The notes under the pieces are model-generated. The model ran no database searches, was not told where the DNA came from, and worked only from the letters and a program-made list of their open reading frames with translations. A DNA stretch of 5,152 nucleotides from the NCBI GenBank assembly GCA_027016675.1, contig JALUSH010000015.1:1321-6472 (forward strand), in the 5' to 3' direction. This document shows positions 5,091 to 5,152 of the stretch, in pieces; within the stretch, counting starts at the first letter, position 1, and each line of letters begins with the position of its first letter. This DNA is from Thermodesulfovibrio sp. (GTDB lineage: Bacteria; Nitrospirota; Thermodesulfovibrionia; Thermodesulfovibrionales; JdFR-85). The translations under genes and the position numbers were made by a program.

Positions 5091-5152
5091 AAAAACAAAT
5101 GGTTTATAACAAAAATTTAGAAGGCCTTTTACTCTAATGATATGGGATTTTC

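Noticed and set aside
4730..5098. 122-codon minus-strand frame downstream of and overlapping the peptidase gene
   Set aside because: It starts only at TTG, has an in-frame stop about 20 bases upstream, overlaps the peptidase gene by about 120 bases, uses different Arg codons, and lies antisense to a recognisable plus-strand transposase relic.

Overview
The window looks like a moderately AT-rich bacterial chromosome. Shine-Dalgarno sites are clear, Arg is mostly AGA/AGG, and genes are tightly packed on the plus strand. One product has a type I signal peptide and is probably exported. I cannot fix the lineage from the sequence. The gene content would fit a free-living environmental bacterium, for example from the Nitrospirota or Desulfobacterota, but that is a guess.

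Layout. Positions 2-232 hold the C-terminal end of an unrecognised protein with one membrane segment. Three bases later comes a cation-diffusion-facilitator transporter of the ZnT9/SLC30A9-like type (236-1174). Next is a 268-base gap (1175-1442) with two GC-rich REP-like hairpins in the same orientation, an abutting 19/20-bp tandem duplication, and a possible promoter. A tightly linked plus-strand set follows: a 72-aa membrane-segment protein (1443-1661), a CvpA-family four-helix membrane protein with a long basic tail (about 1612-2256), a secreted alpha/beta-hydrolase-fold protein (2253-3596), and a soluble M48-type zinc peptidase fused to a C-terminal TerB-like helical domain (3619-4851). 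The last 300 bases carry no intact gene. They hold a decayed, frameshifted start of an IS4-family (DUF4372-type) transposase on the plus strand (about 4924-5090).

How the genes may work together. The four genes from 1443 to 4851 overlap or nearly touch (50-base overlap, ATGA overlap, 22-base gap), so they are probably one transcript. The set spans three compartments: inner membrane (72-aa protein and CvpA), outside the membrane (hydrolase-fold protein) and cytoplasm (M48-TerB). The hydrolase-fold protein keeps candidate catalytic Asp and His residues and the GTPxHG motif, but has Gly where the nucleophile Ser should be (GYGLGG instead of GHSxGG). It may therefore bind rather than cleave. A pseudo-hydrolase beside CvpA and an M48-TerB fusion is the most unusual thing here. 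Any shared envelope or stress role is inference only.
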